From contig NZ_JAGTIS010000001.1 of NCBI RefSeq assembly GCF_018704125.1, positions 620,001 to 684,000 of the forward strand: 64,000 nt of DNA, given 5' to 3'. The notes under the pieces are model-generated. The model did no database searches. It saw only the letters and a program-made list of their open reading frames with translations, and was not told where the DNA came from. The position numbers and the translations under genes are program-made. Position 1 is the first letter of the stretch, and every line of letters starts with the position of its first letter. The stretch comes from Metapseudomonas boanensis. Its GTDB lineage: Bacteria > Pseudomonadota > Gammaproteobacteria > Pseudomonadales > Pseudomonadaceae. This document shows positions 17,776-26,838 of the stretch, piece by piece.

Positions 17776-17828
17776 CTGCATATCACCCTTAGCACGCACC
17801 ATCGAAAAAACTCCGCAGGAGGCCGCTC

Positions 17829-18662
17829 ATGAGCAGTGTCGAACGCCTGGACCCGAACAACAAAGGCAAAGCCCGCAAACAGCGCGTGCGAACCCTGTGG
17901 ATCTCTGATGTCCACCTGGGAACCCGTGATTGCCAGGCCGAGCACCTGTCCCAGTTCCTCAAACACTTCCACGCCGACCGCGTCTACCTGGTAGGCGACA
18001 TCATCGACGGCTGGAAGCTCAGGGGCGGCATCTACTGGCCGCAGGCGCATACCAATGTGATCCGCCGGCTGTTGACCATGAGCAAGCGCGGGACCGAGGT
18101 CATCTACGTCACCGGTAACCACGACGAGTTCCTGCGCCGCTATTCGGCCCTGATGCTGGGCAATATCCAGCTGGTGGATGAGGCGATCCACGAAACGGCC
18201 GACGGCCGTAAGCTGCTGGTGATCCATGGCGACCAGTTCGACGTGATCACCCGCTATCACAAGTGGCTGGCCTTCCTGGGCGACTCGGCCTACGAGTTAA
18301 CCCTGACCCTCAACCGGTGGTTGAATCACTGGCGCGGGCATTGGGGATACGGCTACTGGTCGCTGTCGGCCTACCTGAAGCACAAGGTGAAGAGCGCGGT
18401 GAACTTCATCAGTGACTTTGAGGAGGCTATCGCCCATGAATGCGTGAAACGGGGCCTGGATGGGGTCGTCTGCGGGCACATCCACCATGCCGAGATTCGC
18501 AAGGTGGGTGCCGTGGATTACCTGAACTGTGGCGATTGGGTGGAGTCTTGCACGGCGCTCATCGAGCACTGGGATGGCACCATCGAGCTCTATCGATTGG
18601 CCGATGACCAGGCCCGACAGGTGGAAGCACGCGCAGCCGAGCTTATCGAGCCGGCGGCATGA
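17829..18662 (+). CDS. plcP: PlcP-like metallophosphoesterase (phospholipase C of lipid remodelling)
   Basis: A 277-residue calcineurin-like phosphoesterase with Asp27-x-His29 (WISDVHLG), Asp57 (VGDIIDG), Asn97-His98 (TGNHDEF), His133 (VIHGD) and His217/His219 (CGHIHH) as the two-metal site. Such genes are often labelled UDP-2,3-diacylglucosamine diphosphatase (LpxH). Coupling to a glycosyltransferase by a 4-base overlap and the upstream Pho box instead indicate PlcP, which removes phosphate headgroups from phospholipids during phosphate starvation to supply diacylglycerol. The enzymatic role is by homology and context. Confidence 0.82.
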   Translation: MSSVERLDPNNKGKARKQRVRTLWISDVHLGTRDCQAEHLSQFLKHFHADRVYLVGDIIDGWKLRGGIYWPQAHTNVIRRLLTMSKRGTEVIYVTGNHDEFLRRYSALMLGNIQLVDEAIHETADGRKLLVIHGDQFDVITRYHKWLAFLGDSAYELTLTLNRWLNHWRGHWGYGYWSLSAYLKHKVKSAVNFISDFEEAIAHECVKRGLDGVVCGHIHHAEIRKVGAVDYLNCGDWVESCTALIEHWDGTIELYRLADDQARQVEARAAELIEPAA

Positions 18663-19690
18663 GGATTCTGATCGTCACCGATGCGTGGGCACCGCAAGTC
18701 AATGGCGTAGTCACCAGCCTGCAGGCGCTGACGGCCGAGCTGAAGGCGCTGGGTCACGAAGTCTTGCTGCTGACGCCACAGGCGTTTCGCTGCCTTCCCT
18801 GCCCGAGCTACCCGGAAATCCCCCTGGCCTGGGACCTTTGGCGCGTCGGCCCGATGATCCGTGCGTTCCAGCCGGACTGCGTTCACCTGGCCACCGAAGG
18901 CCCCCTCGGCTGGGCGGCACGATGCTGGCTGGAGAAGCGCGGCATGGCATTCTCCAGTGCCATCCATACGCGCTTTCCAGAGTATGTGAATGGCCGTTGG
19001 CCGTGGGTGCCGCTCCGCTGGGGATATGCCTTCCTTCGGGCGTTCCACCGTCCAAGCCAGGCGGTGCTGGTCACCACCGAGCGGATGCGCGATGCCTTCT
19101 CGTCGCATGGATTCGCCCACCTCATGCTGTGGCGCAAGGGCGTAGATACCGACTTGTTTCATCCGCGCCGCGAGCTATCCAGGCCGCCTGTGGCGGTGTT
19201 TCTTTATGTGGGGCGCTTGGCTGCGGAGAAGAACGTCGCGGCATTCCTGGACCTGGACTTGCCGGGTGAGAAGCGGGTGGTTGGCGACGGCCCGCTGCGT
19301 GGAGAGTTGGAGCGCCGCTATCCCGGGGCCCGATTCCTCGGTTACCGAAAAGGCGACACTCTGGCGCAGTGCTACGCCCAAGCCAGCGTGCTGGTGTTTC
19401 CTTCGCTGACCGATACCTACGGGCTGGTGATGCTGGAGGCGCTGGCTTGTGGGACTCCGGTGGCCGCGTTCCCGGTGACGGGGCCGTTGGATGTGCTGGT
19501 AGAGGGCATCACCGGCTGCCTGGATGCCGATCTGAAACATGCCTGTCTGGCTGCGCTGGAGCTGGATCGTGGACGCTGCGCCGAAGAGGCTGGGCGCCTG
19601 TCCTGGCGAGCGTCAGCACTGGAATTCCTGGCCCGACAGCCCTTGCTGGATGGGGGGCCTTGCAATGAGGTGGCTCCCGCCACGCCTTAA
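18659..19690 (+). CDS. agt: Agt-like family 1/4 glycosyltransferase (glycolipid synthesis)
   Basis: A 343-residue GT-B glycosyltransferase: N-terminal acceptor domain RILIVTDAWAPQVNGVV and C-terminal donor site VFPSLTDTYGLVMLEALACG with the E-x7-E glutamates. It begins inside the plcP stop (ATGA overlap). In P. aeruginosa and other proteobacteria the PlcP-Agt pair makes glycosylated diacylglycerols that replace phospholipids under phosphate limitation. The sugar transferred cannot be told from the sequence. Confidence 0.8.
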   Translation: MRILIVTDAWAPQVNGVVTSLQALTAELKALGHEVLLLTPQAFRCLPCPSYPEIPLAWDLWRVGPMIRAFQPDCVHLATEGPLGWAARCWLEKRGMAFSSAIHTRFPEYVNGRWPWVPLRWGYAFLRAFHRPSQAVLVTTERMRDAFSSHGFAHLMLWRKGVDTDLFHPRRELSRPPVAVFLYVGRLAAEKNVAAFLDLDLPGEKRVVGDGPLRGELERRYPGARFLGYRKGDTLAQCYAQASVLVFPSLTDTYGLVMLEALACGTPVAAFPVTGPLDVLVEGITGCLDADLKHACLAALELDRGRCAEEAGRLSWRASALEFLARQPLLDGGPCNEVAPATP

Positions 19691-19699
19691 GTCTGCAGG

Positions 19700-19886
19700 G
19701 GCGAATGAATTGGCTCTGTCGGCGTTAGCTGTTGCTAGCCATCAACGGTCGGGCTGAGAGCCGTGTAGGAGCGAGGGGGACGCCGAGTTCTTGCTCGCGA
19801 AATGCGCCCGTTCGCCAGCAAGCTGGCTCCTACAAGGGAGCCAGCCAGTGACAACAGTTCACTGGGACAGAGCCAATGAATTCGCC
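19700..19886. repeat. 187-bp nested palindromic element (REP/MITE-like)
   Basis: Outer arms at 19700-19720 and 19866-19886 are inverted copies (GGCGAAT, two differing bases, ATTGGCTCTGTC). Inside sits a second inverted pair, TGTAGGAGC at 19764-19772 and GCTCCTACA at 19826-19834, and a small CCAGC/GCTGG pair. The CTGTTG / CAACAG segments just inside the outer arms also pair. It fills the gap between agt and cyaB, which converge. No coding capacity is seen. Confidence 0.65.
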
Positions 19887-19917
19887 AGTGCAAATCAGTT
19901 ACGTGTGGCACAGGACG

Positions 19918-21300
19918 TCAGGGAATGATCTTGTCGCGCAGTTTTTCTGCTGCATGCTGCAAGGCCTGGATCACTTTCTCCTTGTCGTAGTTCTGGATGC
20001 CGTTGGTGTCCAGGTACATGGAGAAACCGGGTAGTTCGTGTTCGACGTAGCTTGAGGCGGCGCCCAGGTCGCGGCGGAAGTCCACCACCTGGTAGATCTG
20101 CACGGGGCGGCTGAAACCCTTGACGTTGATCTGGCCCTTGTCGCGACACATGATCACGTCCTTGACCAGCGAATAGGTCTCGTGGGAGATCAGGATCTCG
20201 CCGGCGTCGGAGGCATTTTCCAGCCGGCTCGCCAGGTTCACTTCCCGGCCGATGATGGTGTAGTCCATGCGCGTGTCCGCGCCGAAGTTACCCACCGTGC
20301 AGTAGCCGGTATTAATGCCCATGCGGATTTCCAGCGGCTTGGTGATGCCCTGGGCGCGCCATTGCTGGCGCAGCACTTTCATGTGCTTGCGCATGGCGAC
20401 CGCCATGGATACTGCCGCTACCGCATCCTTCTTGGCGCCTTGGGTGCTCGGGTCGCCGAAGAAGACCATGACGCTGTCGCCAACGAACTTGTCGATGGTG
20501 CCGCCATACTTGAGGGCGATCTTCGACATATCGTTGAGGTAGGTGTTGAGCAGGTCCGTGAGGGCTTCGGCTTCCAGTTCCTCGGACAGTTCGGTGAAGC
20601 CTTTGATGTCGGAGAAGAACACGCTGAGCTTCTTGCGCTGGGTTTCCAATCGCACGCTTTTCTTGCCGCTGAAGATCGACTCCCAGACTTGCGGCGACAG
20701 GTATTTGGCGAGATTTCGCGCCAGGCGAGCGGCCTTTTCCTGCTCGCGTTTGATCTCGCTGCGCACCTGCGCCAGGCGCAAGCCCTGCTGGTGCACGAAA
20801 AACGCGGTGATGCAGATGTAGGCCGTGGTGAAGAGGATGCTGACCAGGGATACCAGGACGGGGGGGCCGTCCTTGAAGGCTGGCTGAAGTAGCAGCCCGA
20901 CCAGCGTCACGCTGACGGTTGCCGCAATCAGTACAAGCAGCATCTGGCTCAGCCCGCCAAGGATCATGGCACTGAAGCAGAGTGTCAGCAGGACCATCAG
21001 GCTGGGCACTACCGAGAAACCGAGCAGCGCGGCAGCGGCTCCGGCATGCAGGGCATCGATGCCGAGCAGAATGGTGTCGGTGCGGCGCATGTTTTCCGGC
21101 TTGACCCGCAGGCTCAGTTGCTGGGCCAGGTGCGGGTAGAGCAGGGCATAGGGAACCATCCAGAGGATGTCGATGCTGAAGTACTGGACGTAGGTGCCTG
21201 CCGCAATGCTGGCGGCGGTCGCCATGTACGCGAGCACTCTGGAGTAATACTCGCGCAGCGGCGGCGTCGCCGTAAGGGGATCGAGTGTTGTTGGCTTCAT
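19918..21300 (-). CDS. cyaB: Class III adenylate cyclase CyaB with MASE2-type membrane domain
   Basis: A 460-residue membrane cyclase. Residues about 22-172 contain six hydrophobic helices like the MASE2 sensor of P. aeruginosa CyaB. The catalytic domain (about 220-400) has metal-binding Asp231 (FFSDIKGFT) and Asp275 (VGDSVMVFFGDP), and the segment MDYTIIGREVNLASRLENA. It makes cAMP; in P. aeruginosa CyaB supplies most of the cAMP used by Vfr for virulence genes. Length and architecture match closely. It is followed by the palindromic element. Confidence 0.92.
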   Translation of the reverse strand: MKPTTLDPLTATPPLREYYSRVLAYMATAASIAAGTYVQYFSIDILWMVPYALLYPHLAQQLSLRVKPENMRRTDTILLGIDALHAGAAAALLGFSVVPSLMVLLTLCFSAMILGGLSQMLLVLIAATVSVTLVGLLLQPAFKDGPPVLVSLVSILFTTAYICITAFFVHQQGLRLAQVRSEIKREQEKAARLARNLAKYLSPQVWESIFSGKKSVRLETQRKKLSVFFSDIKGFTELSEELEAEALTDLLNTYLNDMSKIALKYGGTIDKFVGDSVMVFFGDPSTQGAKKDAVAAVSMAVAMRKHMKVLRQQWRAQGITKPLEIRMGINTGYCTVGNFGADTRMDYTIIGREVNLASRLENASDAGEILISHETYSLVKDVIMCRDKGQINVKGFSRPVQIYQVVDFRRDLGAASSYVEHELPGFSMYLDTNGIQNYDKEKVIQALQHAAEKLRDKIIP

Positions 21301-21542
21301 TGGCTTGATTCTGTCCCTGATGCTTTATTGACGCCGGTTGCGAGCACACTACGCGCGCTGCAATTCCTAAGCCATGAGTGTAGCGGGGGAAGGATCATAA
21401 CCGCGTGCTGCGTCGTCGGCCAGCCAGCCAGCCGGGCAGGCTGCCTTCGATGTGATACAGCCTAGTGGATCGAATGCCTGGGCCGGCCCCGGCCGTGCTT
21501 TGCGCCTACCCGGGATGCAGCAGCCTGGTTGCTTTGCGGGAC

Positions 21543-21860
21543 TCAGAAGCGGATTCGGCCGGTGAAGGCATCCTTGAGCATCACCCAGTCTCCCATAAAG
21601 CTATAGAGCGGGTACTTGAACGTGGCGGGCTTGTTCTTCTCGAAGACGAAATGGCCAACCCAGGCGAAACCGTAGCCGGCGAGTGGCAGTGTCATTAGCC
21701 ACAGCCACTGCTGGGTGGCCAGCGCATAGCCGAGGATGAACAGGACCAGCAGGCTGCCCACGTAGTGAAGCCGTCGGCAGGTGTCATTGCTGTGCTCCAG
21801 CAGGTAGTAGGGATAGAACTCGGCGAAGCTGTTGAAACGCTGTGTGGAATCGATGGCCAT
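21543..21860 (-). CDS. Mpo1-like (DUF962) membrane protein
   Basis: A 105-residue protein with RFNSFAEFYPYYLLEHSN, two or three hydrophobic helices and GYGFAWVGHFVFEKNKPATF. The paired histidines fit the DUF962/Mpo1 family, whose yeast member is an iron-dependent fatty-acid 2-hydroxylase. The bacterial function is not established. The start at 21860 has a GGAGGTG site; longer in-frame starts lack one. Confidence 0.82.
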   Translation of the reverse strand: MAIDSTQRFNSFAEFYPYYLLEHSNDTCRRLHYVGSLLVLFILGYALATQQWLWLMTLPLAGYGFAWVGHFVFEKNKPATFKYPLYSFMGDWVMLKDAFTGRIRF

Positions 21861-22080
21861 GGCCCACCTCCGGCTCTTGTTGTCTTGAGAAAGTGTAGGA
21901 CGGGTGCCCTTCCGAACCAGTGGCAAAGGGGGCCAGATTAGTATCCTTGCGCTCCACCAGTCCGTGGCCCTGCAAAGGGGTGTCCGGCGGTCAGCTCACT
22001 TTCGGATTTTCCAGGTCACTGAAACCTGGGGGAAATATTCTTGATTTAGCGTGGCTGCACGTTTTCCTGAGGATCATCGT

Positions 22081-22296
22081 GTGAGTCGTGCAGCAAGAAA
22101 CCTTCGAAAGACCCTGGACGCTGTGGCCATCAACAATGAGGCGGCCGCGATAGCCGTGATGCGGGCGGCCGATCGAATCGGCGATGAACTGCTGAGGCAG
22201 CAATTGTTCAATGTGGTCCGGCGGATGAACCAGGACGCGGCCGAGTTACGGGTTGCCCGGGAGAAGGTTTCGGGTACGGGAGCCTGGATGGCTTGA
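22081..22296 (+). CDS. Small hypothetical protein, 71 residues
   Basis: A GTG start with GAGGAT seven bases upstream opens a 71-codon frame. The predicted product is alpha-helical and charged (RNLRKTLDAVAINNEAAAI, RRMNQDAAELRVAREKV), without a signal peptide or membrane helix. I do not recognise a family. Good codon pattern, an own ribosome site and lack of an opposing gene support it, but it could be spurious. Confidence 0.5.
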   Translation: MSRAARNLRKTLDAVAINNEAAAIAVMRAADRIGDELLRQQLFNVVRRMNQDAAELRVAREKVSGTGAWMA

Positions 22297-22684
22297 TCTG
22301 AGCGGGACGGGGCGTCGTGGCACGCGTGTGCGCCCTGCTGCGTCCCTTCTAGCTCTGGCTCGGTCTCTGTTTGCTGGCTAACTATCTGAATCCTTGACAC
22401 ATTCTTGGATTGGATGTTTCGCCACGGTTGGCTTGATGTTAGAGTGCCATCGGTCGCCAAGGAAGGCGCCCATCTCAGCCGCTTGTCTCGGCATTCGCCG
22501 CACCTCCCCATTCGATCCCTTGCAAGAACCGTCGCGTGACTCGACGAACCCGCGCGGATGCCTCTCACTGATGGCCCGGTATTTCGACCTGGGACGGGCT
22601 GGATATGCCGCGACCAGGGTGAGTATCCTTGGTCGCCAACTCGCCTCGACGCGAGTTGTCCTGAACCCATCATAAGAAGGCGTC
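22297..22684. other. Non-coding gap before AraC-family gene
   Basis: No convincing gene is seen in these 388 bases. The only structure noted is a short inverted repeat, AACTCGC (22640-22646) and GCGAGTT (22653-22659), 26 bases before the downstream start, which could be an operator. Confidence 0.5.
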
Positions 22685-23689
22685 ATGAGCGAACGCACCA
22701 CCTCTTCGAGCTGGGCCCTTGGCATTGTGCAGGCCCTGGAAATGGGCGGAGTCGATTGCCATAGCCTGTTTCCCGAACTCGGCCTTGACTACCAGGCGCT
22801 TAGCGACCCCGATGCGCGTTTCCCGCAGGATGGCATGACGCGCTTGTGGCTGCGTGCGGTCGAGCTGTCGGGGAATCCGGCCATTGGCCTGAACATGGCG
22901 AAAGTGGTACGCCCGGCTTCTTTCCATGTGGTTGGGTATGCGTTGATGTCCAGCCGGACCTTGAAGGAAGGCTTCGCTCGCCTGGTGCGATACCAGCGGA
23001 TCATTGCCGAGGGGGCTGACCTGAGCTTCGACTCAACGACCGAAGGTTATGCCCTCAGTCTGGCGGTGCATGGCGATCGCCTGCCACCGGCACGGCAAAG
23101 TGCGGAAGCATCGATGGCCTATTGCCTGGCGTTCTGCCGTTGGATGACGGGGCGGCCGATCAATCCCCTGGAGATTCGTTTCCAGGGCGGGCCGCCGGCG
23201 AATCTGGAGCCTTATCGGCAGGTGTTTCAGGCACCATTGCGCTTCAACGCCGAGCAGTGTTCGCTGCTGTTCAGCCGCGCTGACATGGAAGCCAAGTTGC
23301 CGACCGCCAACGAGTCCCTGGCACAGTTGCATGACCGGTTCGCGGGTGACTTCCTGGCACGGTTCTCTGGTAGTCGGGTTACCCACCAGGCGCGGCAGGT
23401 ACTTTGCCGGCTGCTGCCTCAGGGGGAGCCGAAACGCGAGGTGGTGGCACGCACCTTGTGCCTGTCTGAGCGCACCTTGCAGCGTCGCCTGCAGGAGGAG
23501 GGAACGAGCTTCCAGCAGTTGCTCGATGACACCCGTCGCGAGCTGGCCGAGCAGTACCTTGCACAGCCGAGCCTGACGCTGCTGGAAATTGCCTACCTGC
23601 TGGGCTTTGCCGATCCCAGCAATTTCTTCCGGGCCTTCCGTCGCTGGTTCGATAGCACGCCCGGTGAGTACCGCGCACGCCTCGAGTGA
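22685..23689 (+). CDS. AraC-family regulator with Arabinose_bd-type (OruR/ArgR-like) N-terminus
   Basis: A 334-residue regulator. The large N-terminal domain (about 20-205) resembles the OruR/Arabinose_bd effector domain, including ASFHVVGYALMSSRTLKEGF. The C-terminal AraC helix-turn-helix pair (about 235-334) includes LCLSERTLQRRLQEEGTSFQ and FADPSNFFRAFRRWFDSTP. Effector and targets are unknown. An AGAAGG site precedes the ATG. It converges on trkH with a 13-base gap. Confidence 0.85.
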   Translation: MSERTTSSSWALGIVQALEMGGVDCHSLFPELGLDYQALSDPDARFPQDGMTRLWLRAVELSGNPAIGLNMAKVVRPASFHVVGYALMSSRTLKEGFARLVRYQRIIAEGADLSFDSTTEGYALSLAVHGDRLPPARQSAEASMAYCLAFCRWMTGRPINPLEIRFQGGPPANLEPYRQVFQAPLRFNAEQCSLLFSRADMEAKLPTANESLAQLHDRFAGDFLARFSGSRVTHQARQVLCRLLPQGEPKREVVARTLCLSERTLQRRLQEEGTSFQQLLDDTRRELAEQYLAQPSLTLLEIAYLLGFADPSNFFRAFRRWFDSTPGEYRARLE

Positions 23690-23702
23690 TCCACTGGCGG
23701 CC

Positions 23703-25157
23703 TCAGTGTCGCCAGAAGTAGGGAGTGCAAAGCACCAGCACGGTAAGGATCTCCAGCCGACCCAGGAGCATGCCGAGGGTGAGCAACCATTTGGCGCCGT
23801 CGGGTAGGCTGGAGAAGTTGCCGGCTGGGCCGATGATCTCGCCCAGGCCCGGCCCCACGCCTGAGACGGTGGCCGCTGCGCCGGTTAGCGACGTGATCCA
23901 GTCCAGCCCCATCAGCGAGAGGCCCAGGGCTATAACGCAGATGATGATGGTGAAAAAAAAGGAGAACGTCAGAATCGAACGGACGATATCCTCGTCCAGG
24001 CGATGGCCGTTGTACTGCTGCTTGATTACCGCGCGAGGGTGGATCAGCTGATAGAGGTTGGCCTTGAGCAGGATATAGGCCACCTGGAAGCGGAAGATCT
24101 TGATGCCGCCTGCCGTGGAGCCGGAGCAGCCGCCTACGAATCCCAGATAGAAGAACAGCATCAGCGAGAAATTGCCCCACAGGCTGTAATCGCCAAGGGC
24201 GAAGCCGGTAGTGGTAAGAATGGACGTGGTGTTCACCGCGACGTGGCGCAGGGCGTCGAGCCAGTGCAGTTCGGTGGTCAGCCAGTACCAGGTGCCCAAC
24301 ACCGCCCAGATGCCCAGTAGCATCCCCAGAAAACCGCGCACTTGCTGGTCTCTGAGCAAGGCATTGCGATTTCCGCGCAGGACGGAAACGTACAGCATGA
24401 ACGGCAGACTGCCGAGGATCATCACCACCACCGCAACCCAGTGAACGGCAGGTTGGTCCCACTTCGCCAGTGACTGGTCCGACGTGGAGAAACCGCCGGT
24501 GGCGATGGCCGACATGGCGTGGTTGACCGCGTCGAAGCCGTTCATGCCGGCCATCCAGAAGGCCAGGGTGCCCAATATGGTGAAGCCGACATACACCACC
24601 ACAATGTACTTGGCCACCATGTGCGAGCGGGGCATGACCTTTTCCGAGCGGTCGGAGGACTCCGTCTGGAACAGCCGCATTCCGCCGATGCGCAGTAGCG
24701 GCAGGATCGCTACTGCCATGCCGATGAAGCCGATACCACCCAGCCAGTGCAGCAGTGAGCGCCACATCAGGATGCCCGGAGACATTGTGTCCAGGCCGCT
24801 GAGCACGGTGGCACCAGTGGCGGTGATCCCGGACATGCTCTCGAAATAGGCATCGGTGAAACTCAGATGCTGGGTAAAGAGGAAGGGCAGGGACGCGAAG
24901 GTCCCGACAACGATCCAACTGCTTACCGTGAGCAGATACATGTCCCTGGGGCGCAGATGCACCTGCTCCGGGCGACCTGGGATGACCAGCCCGAGGCCTG
25001 CAATGAAGGTAATCAGGCTCGACCAGATAAAGGCATTGATGTCCTGGGTGCGCTCGTAGGCCACCAGTATCGAGGCGGGAATCGCCATGCTCACAGCCAG
25101 GGTGATGAGAAAGATGCCGATTAGGAAGCCGATGATGCGCAGAGTCGGCAGGGCCAT
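23703..25157 (-). CDS. trkH: TrkH-family potassium uptake protein (copy 1)
   Basis: A 484-residue potassium-translocating subunit with four pore loops: MSGITATGATVLSG, AIATGGFSTSD, TTTGFALGDYS and SGVGPGLGEI. It works with the NAD-binding regulatory protein TrkA, not in this window. It is the downstream member of a tandem pair with the gene at 25231-26685: the two proteins have the same length, align without gaps and look roughly 70% identical by eye. The 73-base gap suggests either co-transcription or a short private promoter. Confidence 0.92.
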   Translation of the reverse strand: MALPTLRIIGFLIGIFLITLAVSMAIPASILVAYERTQDINAFIWSSLITFIAGLGLVIPGRPEQVHLRPRDMYLLTVSSWIVVGTFASLPFLFTQHLSFTDAYFESMSGITATGATVLSGLDTMSPGILMWRSLLHWLGGIGFIGMAVAILPLLRIGGMRLFQTESSDRSEKVMPRSHMVAKYIVVVYVGFTILGTLAFWMAGMNGFDAVNHAMSAIATGGFSTSDQSLAKWDQPAVHWVAVVVMILGSLPFMLYVSVLRGNRNALLRDQQVRGFLGMLLGIWAVLGTWYWLTTELHWLDALRHVAVNTTSILTTTGFALGDYSLWGNFSLMLFFYLGFVGGCSGSTAGGIKIFRFQVAYILLKANLYQLIHPRAVIKQQYNGHRLDEDIVRSILTFSFFFTIIICVIALGLSLMGLDWITSLTGAAATVSGVGPGLGEIIGPAGNFSSLPDGAKWLLTLGMLLGRLEILTVLVLCTPYFWRH

Positions 25158-25230
25158 TGGGTGTGCGTTCCTGGAAGCTGGGCGAAAGGCGCAATTCTAG
25201 CTGCGCCAAGCATCGGGTTAAACGGTGATC

Positions 25231-26685
25231 TCAGTGTTTCCAGAAGGCCGGGGTGAGCAACACCAGCACTGTCAGGATTTCCAGTCGGCCTAGGAGCATA
25301 CCGACGGTAAGCAGCCACTTGGCGGAGTCTGGGAGGGTCGAGAAGTTGCCTACCGGTCCGATGATCGGTCCCAGTCCGGGGCCAACGTTGCAGACGGCAG
25401 TGGCGGCGCCGGTCAACGCGGTGACCCAGTCGAGCCCGATCAGGCAGAGGCCCAGGGCAATCACGCCGATGGTGATGGTGAAGAAGAAGGAAAAGGTGAT
25501 CAGCGAGCGGACGATGTCGTCGTCCAGGTTGTGGCCGTTGTACTGTTGTTTGATCACCGCGCGAGGATGCACCAATTGCTGGAGGTTGGCCTTGAGCAAC
25601 TGGTAGGCCACCTGGAAGCGGAAGATTTTCAGGCCGCCGGCCGTGGAGCCCGAACAACCGCCGACGAAGGTGAGATAGAAGAACAGCATGACCGAGAAGC
25701 TGCCCCAGAGCGTGTAGTCGCCCAAGGCGAAGCCTGTCGTGGTCACAACGGAGGTGATGTTGACGGCAACGATTCGGACCGCGTCCATCCAGTTATTCTC
25801 GGAGTTGGCCCACAGCCAGGTGCCAACAACCAGCCAGGAGGCCACCAGGAAGCCGACGAACCCGCGAACCTGGTGATCCTTGAGGAGCGCTTTGCGGTGA
25901 CCGCGAAAGGTCGCCACGTAGAGGGTAAATGGCAGGCTACCGAGCATCATCAGAATCACCGCTACCCAGTGCACGGCGGGTTGTTTCCAGTTGGCCAACG
26001 ACGAGTCCGACGTGGAGAAACCACCCGTGGAGATTGCTGCCATCGAGTGGTTGATCGACTCGAATGGGGTCATGCCGGCAGCCCAGAACGCAAAGGCGCC
26101 AATTACTGTCAGGCTTGTGTAAACGAGCAAGATGAATTTGGCCACCATGTGCGAGCGGGGCATCACCTTCTCACCCCAGTCGGATGACTCGGTCTGGAAC
26201 AGGCGCATGCCACCGACCCGCAGCAACGGCAGGATCGCCACCGCCATGCCGATAAAACCGATACCGCCCAGCCAGTGCAGCATCGAGCGCCAGATCAGCA
26301 GTCCTGGGGATGCGCTGTCGAGGCCGGTCAGGACCGTCGAGCCGGTGGTGGTGATGCCGGACATGGTCTCGAAGAAGGAGTCGGTGTAGCTGATGTGCTG
26401 GATCAGCACCATTGGCAAGGCGGCGAAGCAGCACACCACCACCCAGCTGGCGGTGGTCAGCATGTACATGTCCCGCGGGCGCAGGTGAACGTGTTCGGGG
26501 CGCCCGGGCAGGACCACCGCCAGCCCCGCGACAAAGGTGACCAGGCTCGACCACAGGAAGGCATCCAGGTCGTCGGTGCGCTCGAACATCAACAGGGTGA
26601 GCATGGGAAAGATCATGCTGACGGCCAGGGTGATGAGAAAGAGGCCGATGATGAAGCCGATCATGCGCAGGGTCGGGAGAGACAT
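25231..26685 (-). CDS. trkH: TrkH-family potassium uptake protein (copy 2)
   Basis: A 484-residue paralogue of the adjacent TrkH. Pore loops read MSGITTTGSTVLTG, AISTGGFSTSD, TTTGFALGDYT and CNVGPGLGPI. The fourth loop differs from copy 1 (CNVGPGLGP against SGVGPGLGE), which could change transport kinetics or ion preference. Being first in transcription order, it may be expressed more strongly. TrkA dependence is expected from the family. Confidence 0.92.
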   Translation of the reverse strand: MSLPTLRMIGFIIGLFLITLAVSMIFPMLTLLMFERTDDLDAFLWSSLVTFVAGLAVVLPGRPEHVHLRPRDMYMLTTASWVVVCCFAALPMVLIQHISYTDSFFETMSGITTTGSTVLTGLDSASPGLLIWRSMLHWLGGIGFIGMAVAILPLLRVGGMRLFQTESSDWGEKVMPRSHMVAKFILLVYTSLTVIGAFAFWAAGMTPFESINHSMAAISTGGFSTSDSSLANWKQPAVHWVAVILMMLGSLPFTLYVATFRGHRKALLKDHQVRGFVGFLVASWLVVGTWLWANSENNWMDAVRIVAVNITSVVTTTGFALGDYTLWGSFSVMLFFYLTFVGGCSGSTAGGLKIFRFQVAYQLLKANLQQLVHPRAVIKQQYNGHNLDDDIVRSLITFSFFFTITIGVIALGLCLIGLDWVTALTGAATAVCNVGPGLGPIIGPVGNFSTLPDSAKWLLTVGMLLGRLEILTVLVLLTPAFWKH

Positions 26686-26838
26686 GGAGTCCTCTTGGAC
26701 TGGGATTCAGGCGCGCCATTCTACGCATCTGCTCGGGCCGAAGGAACGAGCACAAGGGGGCTTCACAAGCTTATTGCGCTGGATAGAATAGCCAGCCAGG
26801 CGCCGGCCCTTGCCGGTTTCTGAGATCTGTTCATCATC

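Noticed and set aside
17829-18662. LpxH, UDP-2,3-diacylglucosamine diphosphatase
   Set aside because: The metal site is shared with LpxH, but the Pho box, the larger size and the overlap with a glycosyltransferase fit PlcP better.
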